Shown: positions 1-13,567, counted from the first letter of the stretch. The stretch: DNA of 64,000 nt from Apostichopus japonicus (GCF_037975245.1 NC_092562.1:17561521-17625520); one strand, 5' to 3'. The notes: generated by a model from the letters alone, not told the origin. Numbers and translations are program-made.

Positions 1-379
<379 letters not shown>

Positions 380-559
380 TCACTTTTCTTCAAAGTAACA
401 GCAAAAGTAAAAAAGTCAAACCCTGTTAACAACCAATTACTGTCAGCCGTGAGACAAAACATGTATACTCTTCTACAGGGGCAATTTGTGAAAGAAATGG
501 AATTTTATGGTCAGATCAAAGTTATTGGACACTGGTTTGAACAACTCTCAAAAAAGACC

Positions 560-1415
560 TCACTAAATACCAACTCGTTCCATCAAACTAGGTACAATGT
601 CTTATTAATTTTAGACAACCAAAATACTTATTACAAATTCATTCCAACAAACTAAGGCAACAGGTTTCATTAATTTAGCACAAAACAGACCACACTAATT
701 AGCAACTCATATCAATAAACTAAGGCAGAACTTATCAATTTAATACAAACACACCACACCAATTACCGACTGGTTCCAATAGGCTAAGGCCGAGGTCTTA
801 TACATTTAGCACAAAAATGTCTCCTACATTTCTAATTAAAAACCAATACCAATAAACTAAGGCACCATGTCTCAATAATTTAGCACAAAAACAGACTACA
901 TTAATTAGCATCTCATGCCAATACACTAAGAAACCAATTAGCTTCATTTTGATGTTGTCATGGTTGCTTGGAATGAGTGGAATGTGTCACTCTGTACAAA
1001 CTATATCATGGAACTTGTTCAGCCTTTCTGTAAGAATAGTAGTTTAGCACAAAAAAAACAACATCAAATACCGACTGGTTCCAACAGGCTAAGGCACCAT
1101 GTCTCATACATTTAGCACAAAAACAAGAACACACCAAATACCCACTGGTTCCAACAGGCTAAGGCACTGTGTCTCGTACACTTACTGTAGCACAAAAACA
1201 GACGACACCAAATACCGACTGGTTCCAACAGGCTAAGGCACTGTGTCTCGTACATTTAGCACAAAAACTGACCACACCAAATACCAACTTGTTCCAACAG
1301 GCTAAGGCACCGTGTCTCGTACATTTAGCACAAAAACTGACCACACCAAATACCAACTGGTTCCAACAGGCTAAGGCACCGTGTCTCCTACATTTAGAAA
1401 TGATCTTGACAACAA
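560..1415. repeat. roughly 65-bp minisatellite, degenerate on the left and regular on the right
   Basis: Units contain ACCAAATACCGACTGGTTCC, AACAGGCTAAGGCACC and GTCTCGTACATTTAGCAC followed by AAAAACAGAC or AAAAACTGAC. The last four units (about 1140-1410) are nearly identical. Units between 560 and 1070 are diverged and partly replaced by unrelated sequence (about 920-1045). Open frames on both strands here are only the repeat read in phase. The block separates the two copies of the ABCC exon segment. Confidence 0.85.
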
Positions 1416-1484
1416 TCAACTGTTGAGAGGACAAGACTGATGTTCATGATACTGGCTCACACTGATGTTTTCCTTGAATCTTAC

Positions 1485-1588
1485 TTTTTCTCCAATTTCT
1501 GTTAAATCACCTCCAGATAACACTTCCAGATCTCTCTGTAGAGGACAGGCTTGAAGGATCTTCTCGTATTTGGTAGAGATTATGATCT
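1485..1588 (-). pseudogene. duplicated 3' half of the ABCC exon, 5' truncated
   Basis: The minus strand repeats the 3' part of the exon at 170-346 with few changes, from about STKYEK through [11 protein letters not shown] to DLTEIGEK. The offset is about 1315 bp. The similarity continues through the donor side into the flanking minisatellite, so roughly 1330-1590 is a copy of 1-275. Here the splice donor is intact (GTAAGA after GEK at 1485), but the acceptor half of the exon is missing: sequence diverges beyond about 1590. The two copies carry complementary damage. Unequal exchange within the minisatellite is the simplest explanation; an assembly artefact is possible. Confidence 0.7.
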
Positions 1589-1956
1589 TTCAACCACTTG
1601 TTCTAAACCTGATCCAGCTTCATTACAGACATCCAAGACTCACAATTTTCCTTCAATTTTCTTCTTTCACCTGAAACAGTATTGTAAAAGATAAGAAGAT
1701 TTCATATATTGGAAAGAAGATAGACATTGCAACTAGACTCATTTTTATACACTCCCTCCCTTCCTCCCCTCCTTCCCCCTGACTACCTAAACAACCCTGA
1801 CTGCTGCCTCATTGATATAACTATGTATAAACAAATGTATATGATTGCGGTTTAATGGCAGAAATAAACGAAACAAATACCAGAGCTTAAATATTTCTGT
1901 GTTACTATAGTAATTACTGCATACCCAAACGGAAGCATTACAGAATCTTCAATGTC

Positions 1957-2028
1957 TCAGACCTCCAGCAGGATGTTACAGTCACAGTTCATGGAGTCTC
2001 CTTGTGAATCAGTGTGGCCAATGCAATG
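1957..2028 (-). CDS. possible short terminal exon, unrecognised
   Basis: On the minus strand an acceptor (GTCTTTACAG) is followed by an open frame of 23 codons, HCIGHTDSQGDSMNCDCNIL ending LEV and TGA at 1957. The residue make-up (paired cysteines, Gly/Asp-rich turn) looks protein-like rather than random, but I do not recognise the family. It has no obvious link to the ABCC fragments downstream on the same strand, and no good poly(A) signal follows closely. It could be chance. Confidence 0.25.
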   Translation of the reverse strand, partial: HCIGHTDSQGDSMNCDCNILLEV

Positions 2029-2029
2029 C

Positions 2030-5000
2030 TGTAAAGACAAATATCAAAGCAATATGTACAGTATATATATACCTTTGGTGTGAAATAAATTTTAGTATTT
2101 TTTTTTAAAGTAGTTTTACATAAGATCATCTTCCAGTTTGCGTATGCAGATACCTTTTTGATGAATGTTTACAAACATGAATAAACTGTACCTCTTTTTG
2201 AACTAGTGCCTGTTTATTTTTAATACTTGCAATATGACTCTTTAATGAACCTTACTAGACATTGCTATCAAACCTATGGAGTACTTCGTAAAATGCCAAA
2301 ACTTCCTTTGATACATGTATATTGTTCACTATAATGGTCAAGCTGATTGAAAGGAATGAATTCAACACAATTTGAGAACATTTCATCAGCCAAACAATTT
2401 GGAGAGCATGTACTAGTTTAAACAAACTTAGCAAGCACATTCATGAGGAACTGGAAAATTGAAAAATGTCTGAAATAAACATCATTCTTGAAACGAGAAA
2501 CTTGACAAGTGAAATAAGGACCGACACTTAAGCTACAACATGTACACTTAGCAAAGATGAAAACTGGCTTTTCAGCCAATACACAAGTACCAACAACATA
2601 TTAGTATAGTCATGGTAAACCCTCATGTGCTTCCATGACTTCTAGCACCTGTGTAATAATATTCTATATCAACAAGGACAGAGATACTATATCTTGTACT
2701 TATCTCTCAATACTCTTAATATGTGTTTACCATGAGTTGTGTTCCTCACAACTTTCAATCAATGTTTTCAAATTAAAAACCAAATTAAAGACAATTACTC
2801 AACAATGAGAGGTTGACTTAGCAATGTTTGAATTCGGTTTAATAATAATCAGTTTCAATGAAACAGTTCTGCAGACCGTAAAATCATGCCTTAGGCATCA
2901 AAAGAAGGCTATGATCTGATAAAGATATGCCGAGAGTTGGACCAATACTGTTAAGCCTAGCTTCAGGTCAAAATTATGCTAGTTGATCAAATTAATACAT
3001 GTATATCAATTTAGTTGCCTATGCTAGGAAACATCAGCTTTCATGGAGAGTTTTCCCCATACTTGAACCATCACTAACATCAATTAGACCACAGAGCTAG
3101 GCCTAATTGCTTGAGAATTTCATTTGACAAAGTACTGTTGCTTGTATAAGAAGCCTAGGATAGGCTAGTTCGTCCTCATCTCTATCTAGCCTTCGCTTTG
3201 GTAGGCTAGCCTAGGTTTCCCATTATCATTTGGTGGTAGGCCTAGCCTGGGGCCATTTGTTCCCTCCCCTAACAACGTTATTTTCCTCCCACTTAAAAGT
3301 TGGGTAACTTACCTCCCCTACATCATAGGGGAGTCAAGTACATTTTCACTAGTGGAAACTAACATTTCCAGGGGAGTTAACTAAGGTTTTTCATGGGAGG
3401 AATATTGGCTAGGCTATGTGGAAAGAATAGATGTTGTAAGTGGAATAACTGTAAGAAAAGATTTAAAGGGAGAAAGGTAAAGTTAAGGGTGAAAAATAAC
3501 ATGGTTAAGGAAACTAACATACTATTTTCAAGGGAGGAGACTGTTGTTCTGTAGGCTCTGACTGCATATTCTTGTAGAGTAAGCTAAAGAAAGTTGTGAT
3601 AGTATGAAAATAGAAAATGTGACCAGGTATCTTCCTTGTGTAACTGTTCAGTGATTGGAAGAAAAAAAATGTTTGTGAATAGGCCAGATTGTTTGCATAG
3701 GATTGTATGCGAACATGGGGTAATTTACATGCGTGGAATTCATAGTGGTAATGGGTAGTTTGCTTGTATGGCATTCATTGTGGGAATGAAATAACATAGA
3801 CAATTTAGCCTATAGGGCCTACAGTAGGTATGCCCTCCTTGGTTCCTCTCCTTGTTTTCCTATTTACCAGTGCCTTCAATTACTACAAGTACAAGTGTCT
3901 CTTTGAAATATGTTCCTTTCTTTCACCAAACTCTCCTAAATCACAAGACACATTTACTACGTACAGTTGCTTCACTACCTAAATTAATTCTTTCCACAGC
4001 CAAGCCGTCTTTCTTTCCTCCCCTGAAAAACGTTGGTTTCAACCCCTAAAAATAATTTCAGGGAGGAAACTATTGTTTTTATTCTTGAAAGTTGGAGAAG
4101 AAACCAACGGCCTTGCCTGTCATGATAGAAAAAAAAGGGGAAAGAGAAAGAGCTTTCATCCTAAGCTAATTTGTCCGGCTGCGAGTTAGTTTCTTGAAGA
4201 TGTGTTACTGTTAGTGTTAAGTGCTAGGCCTAGATGGCATAGCCTAGGCTACTGTATGGTAGGCTGTACTAGCCTTAACCAGAAAGTAATTAGGCCTAGG
4301 CCCAACCAGCTAGGTCTAGTATTTTGTCGGACGATATAAAGTGACTTACTTTACTTACGTTAATTGTCTAGTGAATATCATATTAGGGATAGCATTCCAA
4401 CTAGTATAGACGCCAGTGCCTACGTGAGCTAGCCTATCGTTAGGCCTAAGCGATACTATTATATGATAGGCTAGCGTAATTTCTCACGCTCGCTGACTCA
4501 AACAATGTGAAGTACTAACTTGCTCCACAAACCTAATACACAACCTTCGAGCTGGCGAATATATCTGCCATTCACATTCTTTGGCAGTTACCCCCCATAC
4601 AGAATAGGCTACAAATTACAATTACGTATGAATTGTTAGCCAACGGCTCCCAGGAAGCGAACTGCACTGCTCGTGTAACCTTTCGTGAGCTTTATATACA
4701 GATGAGAAATGTACAGATCATAATTCGCGCTCCGTTGCTTAACCTTTGACCACGACCGTGTGCGTCTATGGCAAGCCATGTGGGAAAACACCGCATAATA
4801 TATCAACGTATTAATTGAAAAAAAATAATAAACTAGCAATGACATGCTAGATGCATATCCATTTGCAGTCATTACATTTACAACGAAACAATTCAAATGG
4901 TCTCATAACATAGGCCTAAGGTCATTAAACATGTTGGTCAAGATAATTTATTGAGTTCGCTGCGAATCTCGTCAGAAAAGTTGTTTTAATGACCAATATA

Positions 5001-5257
5001 TCATTACCCGAATGGGTTGGTCTGGCATTAGGCCTAGGCGGGACAGTAGGCCTACCGTCATGCATGATCAACCCGGGGGGGGGGGGGCGAGGGTGTAGGT
5101 CTGGCGTATCCATGGGACAGACATTCTAAAGATAATAATTTACACTTTTTGAGGGGGACTCTTGGGGCGAATCTTGACATAAAAATGTCAGCCTAAAATT
5201 GTTTAGCTAGCTGCATGAACATTTTCAGATAACAACAAATTTTGGCAAAAACTGCTT
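2030..5257. other. non-coding spacer rich in AGGCCTAG-like words
   Basis: I see no supportable exon. From about 3030 to 5060 the words TAGGCCTA, GCCTAGG and CTAGGCCTA recur on both strands (for example 3170-3250, 4200-4330, 4440-4480, 5030-5055). The same vocabulary returns at 17400-17420 and 29690-30660, so it is a base-word habit of this genome, not a gene. A run of 12 G lies near 5075-5088. Confidence 0.5.
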
Positions 5258-5265
5258 GAATTTTG

Positions 5266-6054
5266 CATGGGCGTCAGCAGGTTTCAGAAAGTGGGGGGGA
5301 CACTATACTATCTAAGCGGAGCGCCACCATTGGTTGGCGCGTAGCGTACCAGAAAATTTTGGGTACATAAGACCCCCTAGATCGCAGGAGTCGGCCTTCC
5401 TGAGTCGTTTTTAGTTACATCAGAACCAGATCTGTGAGGAGAAATTTTGTCTCACAAAACTAAATTCCGACAGAAAGTACTGGTAGAAAGATGCCGTTCT
5501 GACACCAAGGGAAACGAATTACACAGCGTCCATCTCAAACGAAATATTTTCGGTAGTTTGGTATCATATAATACCCTGCATACAGGCAGAATACTGTCTG
5601 TAGGGCCTAAAATATATGATATTACCTTCCTGGTGGGGTCTTCGACTTGTTTTCAAGTTGAAATGCGTCGTTTTCTCTGATTCACAGTGTAGGGCAAGGG
5701 GAATTCCATTTCTGGCGAGAAGGGGTGCTTCCACAAAACACTCTCAAACATCGTTCAAACATCGCACAAACTTTTATCAGAGGTCTCGGACGAAGCAGGG
5801 AGGGTGAATATCGGAGGAAGGGGGGTAAAGGGCCAAGCACTGTTCTAATTTCCAGTGCAATTTATTGATAATGATTCTTAAGTTAGATTCTACTTGAATC
5901 AGCTCAGCAATTGTGATAGAAAATCGCGCATATGCATGTGATTTTTTTAATAACTGCTCTGAAAAGTGGGGGGGACAAATGATATGATATCCCCTCCACT
6001 TTTGAAAGTGGGGGGGGACATGTCCCCCCCGTCCCCCACCTGTTGACGCCCATG
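5266..6054 (+). mobile_element. non-autonomous hAT-like element, copy 1 (789 bp)
   Basis: The ends are inverted repeats: CATGGGCGTCAGCAGGT at the left, and the right end read in reverse is CATGGGCGTCAACAGGT (one mismatch in 17). The element is flanked by an exact 8-bp duplication GAATTTTG (5258-5265 and 6055-6062), the size made by hAT transposases. Inside are the shared hairpin core at about 5309-5341, GC-rich subterminal runs (G and C tracts at 5293 and 6010-6035) and a short open frame at 5447-5680 with no recognisable domain. No transposase is encoded, so it depends on another element. A second copy at 31278-32068 differs at only a small number of positions, indicating recent movement. 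Confidence 0.9.
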
Positions 6055-6062
6055 GAATTTTG

Positions 6063-9000
6063 TGATAAAATGTCACATTTGGGATTTTTTAGATAAATTG
6101 TCTGAATTGTTAACCCATTCTCCAATATAAATGAAGGTATTAAATGAAATTCACTGTTTCTGTGATCCATGTAGAGGTTTTGTTCTTAAAGTACAGTCTT
6201 ACCTTTTTGTGCAGAGTTCTAGAGCATCTGTTCCTAATTATGCATGTCTTGAAGTAGAGGTTGGGTAAAGTAGAGGTTTGCTATATTTTAATAGAATCAA
6301 TAGTTATATCTACTTCAGTTGCTGTAACTGTATCTTAGGTGCCCCCCCCCCTCCCTCTGCCAGGTTTCATCTAGGATGATCCACTGGTGCTGTGATCGAG
6401 TGGATAAAGGCAATGGCATTTGAAGCAATGAGGTTTGGCAATCAGGAGGTTCTATGTAAGGTGGGTTTATCATCCAAGAGCAGTCTACAGTTTTCCCATC
6501 TGAAATGAGTTTCTAAATTTTATATAAAATGTTGAATTGGAAGCCACCCGTAGTGTAAGTTGTGATCCATACGCCTGTGCGGGCTTCTCCCACATTTGTG
6601 TTTGGTTAAGCTTTGTAAAAATAACTGCTCATTATTATTATTACAAGGGCCGTACGTGTAACCCCATTCTTATCTTTGGAGTGGGGGGAGGGGGTATCTG
6701 CACCTGTTGGATGTGTAGTGCAATTGGACACCAAGATTAAGAAACAGAAAACCACATTTACATAATGTTACAGCTCTGATATAAATCTTAGCTTTATAAG
6801 AAACTCAAAGGACAGCCATTTATTTTACCACTCCGTGGAAGCTGGAATCCTTTTTATTTATCAACAGCATACATACACACCATAATTGAATTATAATTAA
6901 GCAGTGACATAAAAGATAAAAGTACTAAAACTGAAAACATGATAAGAAAATGACATCCCTTGATGAAAGTACAGTGAACTGGAGCCTCTGGAGAGAGATG
7001 TATACTAATACAAGCCTTTTAATTAGGTTGTGATATTGTGTGTTCAATCACATCTATAATAATCAACAATGTGGGTAATCATTAATAATTACTCATTTGA
7101 GTGTGAAAATAAAGCCTACAGTTTGTCAAATAATTCATTGTTAACAGTTAGATCATATAGCAAACAGAACAAGTAGCTACAAAGGAACGTACTTCCTTCA
7201 TAAAATATCGCCCCAAGTGTCTTGCAGCATATATTATGTAACTTAATTATACTCAACTATCAGAGTGAACAACAGAGTAAACAACTCTACAGTAAAGGCC
7301 ACCATTTGAATACTGTACTATCTTCTAAATGAATGGAAACAGTTAAAAAGATAGTTCATACTGTTCCAGTCTTTGATACACTGTGTATGAAACCGGTGGG
7401 GATTATAAAGGTAGGTTTTACACGCTTCACCATGATGTAAGAAATATAAGGGTAATAAAAGGAATATCATACCATCAAAGAATATATAACATTAACTCAA
7501 AGGTCACTGTACATCTTGTCCTTTGATGTTAAAGTCTCACTATGCATTCCATCTGGACGGTCTGAATAATAATGTTTTGGAGGTTTCTATTCTCGCTCGT
7601 TCTCTGAGATTCAGCCAAAATATTTGGCAAACAATGCACCTACAAGATTGTCTGCTTATTAACTACACAATGGTACCAAAATAGGGTTAGGGAACAGTTT
7701 GTTCATGTTTATAATGGAAGGCATAATGGGGCTTTATACCTAAATATCACATGAAAGTAAGTACAAACAATGAAGGATATTCATCAGAACACAACTACGA
7801 GGCAAGTTATAAAACCAACCAATTTACTCAGTTTTGAAATGTAAGTAAAAACAGAGGAGCTGTGTGCTATTCATGACCAACATTTTTGTTTGTGTTTACG
7901 TCATATGAAAAACTCAAAATACCCATATCCCAATGGATTTAAAGAAAAAATTGAAACCATAGAAAATAAGTTGACAGTCGGGTCAAGTAGCTACTGGATA
8001 GTTCCCTAAAAACACTTTAATGAGTTTTACTTCAGCACCGTCGAAATGGGTGCAATTAGTCCGTAAATATATGATGCTTGGCATGGCAAAACATGGATGG
8101 GACAGATATTGAGACTTTCATATTTAGAGAGGACAGAAACAAACAAACAAGCAGAGACTTAAAGTTGAATCCAGATGTCCTTTTATCACTGAATGGAGAT
8201 TCGGTTGAGAGAGCATTTCAGAGACGAAGCCTGAATTGAAAGCTAAAAGATCAATCAATTTTGTGAAGTAGCATTTAACATACTACACTTTTCATTCAAT
8301 TCTAATTACCACCAGGTGAAGGCAATATTATGCAATATTTCTGTACGAAACCCTTGGTGTATTTCTCCCCCTCCAACCCACGCCCAAAGAGGTGCAACTT
8401 CACATGGCTAATTAGCCTGATCACCTCTGTCCCTTCTGCTATATGAAAAGTAAAGTAAGACATCTTAATCCTCTCTTACATTTGATCTTTCTGTGGTTTT
8501 AAGAATTTTGCATATTTTAAATATTCAGGGTGGCATTTAACCCCCCCACTTCCCCACACCCATCACCCTTCACCACCAAGAAAAATGAAAATGGATGAAG
8601 TAAACAGGGTGAGAGAGAACTTCAGTTGCTACTGATGTTTGTTCTAATAATGTCCTCATAGATAATACGGAAACCTCAAGTCTGCAATATAAATCCACCG
8701 TGAAAAAATGATGATATTTCGGTTGCTTTTATTCCCAAGATGCGCTATTGTTCTTGAATTTATTTCCTATTCCTGTTGGCCTGGTTACATACCGTCACGA
8801 GAATCCGACAGTGGCGCATCCTGGTCGACCAAGTGGGGAAGGAAAACCAAAACTTGCAACAACATCAACGACAACGACAGAGTCAACACAGACTTGTGAC
8901 ACGTTGTGACAAGTTGTGACAACGTCACAGCAAAATCACATCATTGTAGCAAATGCCCAAAAAGATGGCTGAATTAAGAAAGAAACAGTTTCTCCTTTCT

Positions 9001-11091
9001 CCCCTCTTTTTGGTCGAGGCAACATCCCAGTTTGGAGAGAAAGTCAAGCAATTTTGGGGGATCTAGTTTAAGGAGATTGAAGAAAGACAGGGTTTAAAGG
9101 TGACATGCACTACTGTAATTTGACTAAAAGTCGAGCTATATTCCATGCAGGCAATTTAGATTAAAGGAGTACTTTTTTCCCCATTTTTGTTTTGTTTTAA
9201 ACTGTTTGTTAGCCAAACACTAAAGCTAGAAACCGTAAAAACATGGTAAAGACTAACGCTAACAGCTAATATGGACATAGTCGGAGGTTTAAACTTCCTC
9301 TTTGTGTAATTTCTATCATTTGAACATCAATTATGTTCGTATTTGATATGGAATACATGGTTTGGTTTTTTATTGAGATTTTTCAAGCTGAATGCTACTT
9401 TAACTGAACAATAAACATAGAGTCTGGCAGGATTAGAACCGATGTTTTCAGAAAATCTGGCAAATCTAAAATAATATTCTTTGAGAATCTCCTGGGTATT
9501 AATTCTCTAAACTATAGTTTCATTATGAAATTATCTTCTTGTATTTTTTTTCTTTCTGATGTTCAGCAAAGATACACACATTACCATAAAAACATTTTTT
9601 CATGCAAAAAAAAGGGTGAAAGTGAAGCTTACGAACACAATATCACTTCAAAAATAATTTCAAAACAAAACACTCAATTGAAAAGTAAACAAAAGCTGCA
9701 GGCAAGTCTTTCAAACATGTGAGTCTAGTCAAACCAATCCGAAAACAACTGCAATTTGGGGGGTGGGGAGAGGTGGGGGGTAGAGGTTGGGTAGAACAGC
9801 ACTGATCAAACCGAGTTCACCAACAAAAGTAAAGCAAAGCATTGATTTATGACTCACATAAAAGGTGACATGATTTCTACACTTAAAACCAATCACTTTG
9901 TGTAATCATTAATGAAGAATATCAAAACAAGTCATAACTGAAAGATATTTGTTTCTGAGTAAGCTGGCTTTAGTAAGTTGAGATTGATCAATTAATTTGA
10001 TCTTATCAATGGAAGTTTGTTCAACCTATTGATTTTAACATGAAGTGCAACTCCAGTGGCATGTCCAAGTACTAACTTCAGTGTCAATTTACCCACACAT
10101 TTTACTGGGTGGAGTGGGGTGGGGGGAGGAGGGGGAGTGGCTAATATCTCAACTTTTCCCCGTAGCTCATGTACTTTCTTGTGGTACATTCACTGATATT
10201 ACTTACATAGAACCTAACAGAAGGAATGTCGAGACCGTCCGTCATTTTTACCACACTTTAATAAGTACACATGAATCGTATCCTAATGACTGTCACACCA
10301 GGCACATTGATAAAACAAAATTGCCCCCCCCCCCTCCCTTTTATTTTCTCTCTTTCTATTACTTAGTGCTTGTTTTGGATTAATGATGAAGATTTTTACA
10401 ATTTTTCTAAGCAAGGATACTTAAGTTTTTGGCAGCCCATTGGTAGGTGCGGTCAAGAAAATGCTTAATCAAATAACATAAAAATAATTGTTGGGATTGG
10501 GGGATAGGCCAGCCAAGCTATTACCTAACTACAGACAGAAAAAAAAAGACTTTCTATTCTTAAGTAAACTGGTACCTTGATCAAACTTTACCATATTATT
10601 AGATCTTGATCAATGTTTACAATATTACTAGAGGGTCAGCTGGCTGATACAGGTGGTTTACTCTCGAACCAGTGTAAAAGCTTAAATGAAACAGGACACT
10701 GTTGTGCTGGTATGAGACGCGTTAGAGCACAACAGGTAGCGAGGGCGCTTTATTCTGTCCTTGTTTACAGTAGCATATCCGTACAACTGCTGTGTAACCC
10801 TACACCAACTTATTACGGTCTTGTCCATGAAACAAAAAGCCTTATCAGCTGACATACTACCGAACTTAGTCGGTATACTTTATACTAGTATGCAAATCAT
10901 AAACAATCTATAAACAGAAATAGGTGGGTGGCTCTGCTCTTCATAATCTAAAACAAGAGATATCCTTTAAGAATGTGGACTTAATAGATAAATGCAGAGG
11001 GGGGTGGGGAGAAGAATGAAAGGTAGAGGGGGCCAGAGACAAGGAAAATTCCAACGCACCTGTTTTCTGCAAGCATCTCCATAAGTTGTAC
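6063..11091. other. non-coding stretch, no gene recognised
   Basis: The sequence is AT-rich with scattered simple runs: C-run 6342-6351, ATT repeats near 6638, and short G/C-rich patches at 8540-8570, 9760-9780, 10115-10140 and 10324-10338. A local cluster of GACACGTTGTGACAAGTTGT-type words lies at 8885-8930. No exon with convincing borders and protein-like content was found on either strand. Confidence 0.45.
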
Positions 11092-11152
11092 CTGCCAGAA
11101 CTTCAGAGAAGGGTCCAGGGTGCGTCTTATCCCCAAAACGCTCTTGCCTAAT
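11092..11152 (-). CDS. probable 61-bp internal exon, unrecognised protein
   Basis: The minus strand shows an acceptor (TTTGAATTTCAG), then 20 codons IRQERFGDKTHPGPFSEVLA plus one base, then a donor (GGCAG/GTACAA at 11091). It starts in phase 0. If the exon at 11998-12105 leaves through the weak donor AAGAAG/GTTTAA, the two join in phase and read ...HKEYKK then IRQERFGDK, which looks natural. If that exon is terminal instead (stop TAA), this exon belongs to another transcript or gene. Family not recognised. Confidence 0.4.
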
Positions 11153-11997
11153 CTGAAATTCAAAGAGTAGACAACATCCTCGTTGGTAACATTATAACAC
11201 TTCTATTCATGGTCTCTCTGCCATTAAGGATGAGGCATTAAAAATTCGTGCCTTTTGCCACCGCGGTCCTGGCACCAGCTGCAAGGAGCATGTGGCATGA
11301 GTGCTAAATGCCTCGTTCTGTTGGATGCAGGAGTGACCTCATCAATTTTTAATTTCTGGGTAATATGGTTACGGAAACTTCACCAGCAGACACTCTTTGG
11401 GACATCTATCAAAGATGTCAGAATGACAGAACACATAACATAGCACTAAGAAGACACATAACATAACACTAAGAGGACATTGAATAGTGATACTAAGGAG
11501 GAGAGATTTAAGAATGTTTAAAGTTCTCACAGCAAATTTTTGAGGCTTGCTAAGGGTCTGCTGTGTGTAAAATGATCCTGGGTGGGAAGGGGGTCGGGGG
11601 CGTGAGGAAATATACACCCATCCGCTTCAACCTACCATAAAAATACAAAAGTAGTAAATAGCACAACTTAAAAAACTTTCTTGGGTGAACCCTCCCTACA
11701 TGTGGAAATGGCTCCCTTAATGGGGAGTCCGCTCCCTACAAGGGGAGAACCCAACCTACGCGGGGAGTCCGCTTCAACGAATGCAGGGCAACACCCACTG
11801 ATACACTTTTACATTATCTTTTTTTTTTACCACTTTTTCTATAACATACCAGATACATCATTCACTCCTCGGAAGACCGAATTAGGGGAAAGGCGAAAAA
11901 ATGGGAAAGAAGTGAGAGGAAGGAGAAAGTGGTGATAAATAACAAAAATAAAACAATCAATTAGAAATACCAGTGTATAACGTCATCAACGTACAGT

Positions 11998-12105
11998 TTA
12001 AACCTTCTTCTTGTACTCCTTATGATCTTGTCCCTGTCTTGCAAACTGTTGTGGATCGGTGATAGCGACTGCATCACCACTCTTGGGGTCCTTGTCACCT
12101 ACCCA
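11998..12105 (-). CDS. exon of unrecognised minus-strand gene, possibly the last
   Basis: The acceptor TTTTTCACAG precedes 12105. The frame reads WVGDKDPKSGDAVAITDPQQ then FARQGQDHKEYKKKV and stops at TAA (11998). It starts in phase 0, and the exon at 13348-13567 ends in phase 0 after KVE, so the join is KVE/WVGDKD. The composition is polar and charged, with no signal peptide or membrane segment. The end is ambiguous: AAG/GTTTAA could be a weak donor leading to 11152. I do not recognise the protein. No strong AATAAA was seen just downstream on the minus strand. Confidence 0.6.
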   Translation of the reverse strand, partial: WVGDKDPKSGDAVAITDPQQFARQGQDHKEYKKKV

Positions 12106-12195
12106 CTGTGAAAAATGTAACCAGAGAGAAGAGTTTTGGATGACGCATAATCACTGGGTTTCCATTTGGCCTGTTTCCTACAAGATTTCTAACCG

Positions 12196-12882
12196 CAGGA
12201 GCGTAGCCAGGGGGCGAAGGGGGAGACCGCCCCCCTCGATTTTTTTTTGTATTTTTGTTATGATATCGAAGTTTTATAGTAGCTGTTATAAGAGGTTTTA
12301 ATATTTGTTAACCAATAAATTAACTGTGTCTGAATTTTCGAAAATTCCCTGACCAACATTCTTCATCATACTTCCCTCTACTCGTGCAATTTTGACCGGT
12401 CTGTTAGGGGTTGAAGGTTTTTTTTCTATATTGGTTGTCCATAGATGATATTTTGTGCAACATTATAGGCATGTTTGAAGTGAATTTGTTTATTCAAATT
12501 CTGAACAAATAATGGGCTTTAAAACCTTGAAAAGTGGGGCTGACGGGTATTGTGGGCAGCTACGTAGTATTACCTACAAAAGCAATGATCCACAGGAGAT
12601 GCAATGAGGTCCAACATGATGTGTGACTGGTGTCAATCTTAAAATAGGTAATGGATGAAAAAAAAAAACTATTTGGAAAAAACTTGGTTCTCAGGCAAAA
12701 GTGTTCATCTGGTTGGTCATTTTCAAGCCTGAGAAGTGCCATTTTCGGTGATCTGGGGGCTATCAAAACCAGAAATTTTCTTGTACGCTGCGTGCCAACC
12801 GATGGTGGCGCTCCGCTTAGTAATATACAAAATATCACAAAGCACGAGAACAATTTGGGGGATGAAAGTTGCTACGCGCCTG
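12196..12882. repeat. TIR-like repeat, CAGGNGCGTAGC family (copy with weak ends)
   Basis: The left end reads CAGGAGCGTAGCCAGG, and the right end read in reverse is CAGGCGCGTAGCAAC, an imperfect inverted repeat. No 8-bp duplication is visible, so the borders are approximate. The interior (about 12260-12830) is homologous to 23030-23625, sharing for example AATAAATTAACTGTGTC and TTGACCNGTCTGTTAGGGGT. It ends with the shared core module (12790-12822, reverse). It sits in the intron between the exons at 11998-12105 and 13348-13567. Confidence 0.6.
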
Positions 12883-13347
12883 CACCCAAGCAAATGCACC
12901 CCATCAATATTTGAAACAAATCACCGCCCCGGATCACATTGTCCAGAATGGTGACAATCCCGCTTCCCCCTCCCCCCAACAACCCTTCTATCCCTGTTCT
13001 CCCTCTGAAAAGATCAAACATTTGCTAAATAAATAGCAAACAAACAAAGGATGACTAACTTCTGATAATTCCATCTGAAGGACATTTTAGATTTAGATTT
13101 TTTTGTTTCTGGAAAGTGCTAAAATCAAAACATTTTCATCACCTTGGCAAGTGCCTCTTCGATGTCTTGAATTGTCAAAGTCCCCAAATTGCCCAAAAGT
13201 AAGGATTGTGTCAGGTGATTCTGTCAAACGGTTGATGTGCCTACCACCAATTACATGTCACTACTACTCACACGTATCTTCCTCTTGTAGCCCTCGTCTT
13301 CCCCTTCCTCTTTCTCTCCCCAGTCGGCGTGCTCTAACTTGGGCTAC

Positions 13348-13567
13348 CTCCACCTTGGAGTATGTATTTGGCGTGTTCAGCCATTTTGTCTTCTCATGGC
13401 CTGCTGTCTGTTCAACATAATTGATCGGTGACTCGTATCTGCTCTTCTCAAATTCATTGTCGTAGATGTAGGTGAAGTTGGTGGAGGCTGCTGGGTAGGC
13501 GACGTGGCTCTTGGGCTTCAGTTCGTCTCACAAAAGGCTGGCGGTACACGTTGCCTGTTATGTAACC
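13348..13567 (-). CDS. exon of the same unrecognised gene, with a 2-bp frameshift
   Basis: A strong acceptor (TTTAATTTGTTACAG) precedes 13567, and the donor is GTGGAG/GTAGCC at 13348. The frame opens GYITGNVYRQPFVR, then must shift to read DELKPKSHVAYPAAS, YIYDNEFEKSRYES, INYVEQTAGHEKTKWLN and TPNTYSKVE. The break is at GTGAGACGAA near 13530: two bases are missing where a GAGA dinucleotide repeat would restore the frame. With two bases added the exon would be 222 bp, exactly 74 codons, phase 0 at both ends and matching both neighbouring exons. That fit argues for a real exon with a recent deletion, allele or assembly error. Tyr/Asn/Pro-rich soluble protein; family not recognised. Confidence 0.6.

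Noticed and set aside
1159-1434. Repeat protein on either strand over the minisatellite
   Set aside because: Both open frames are the roughly 65-bp unit read in phase, with no start context or domain.
5447-5680. 77-codon protein present in two genome copies
   Set aside because: It is part of the duplicated non-autonomous hAT-like element and resembles no transposase; conservation is explained by recent element copying.
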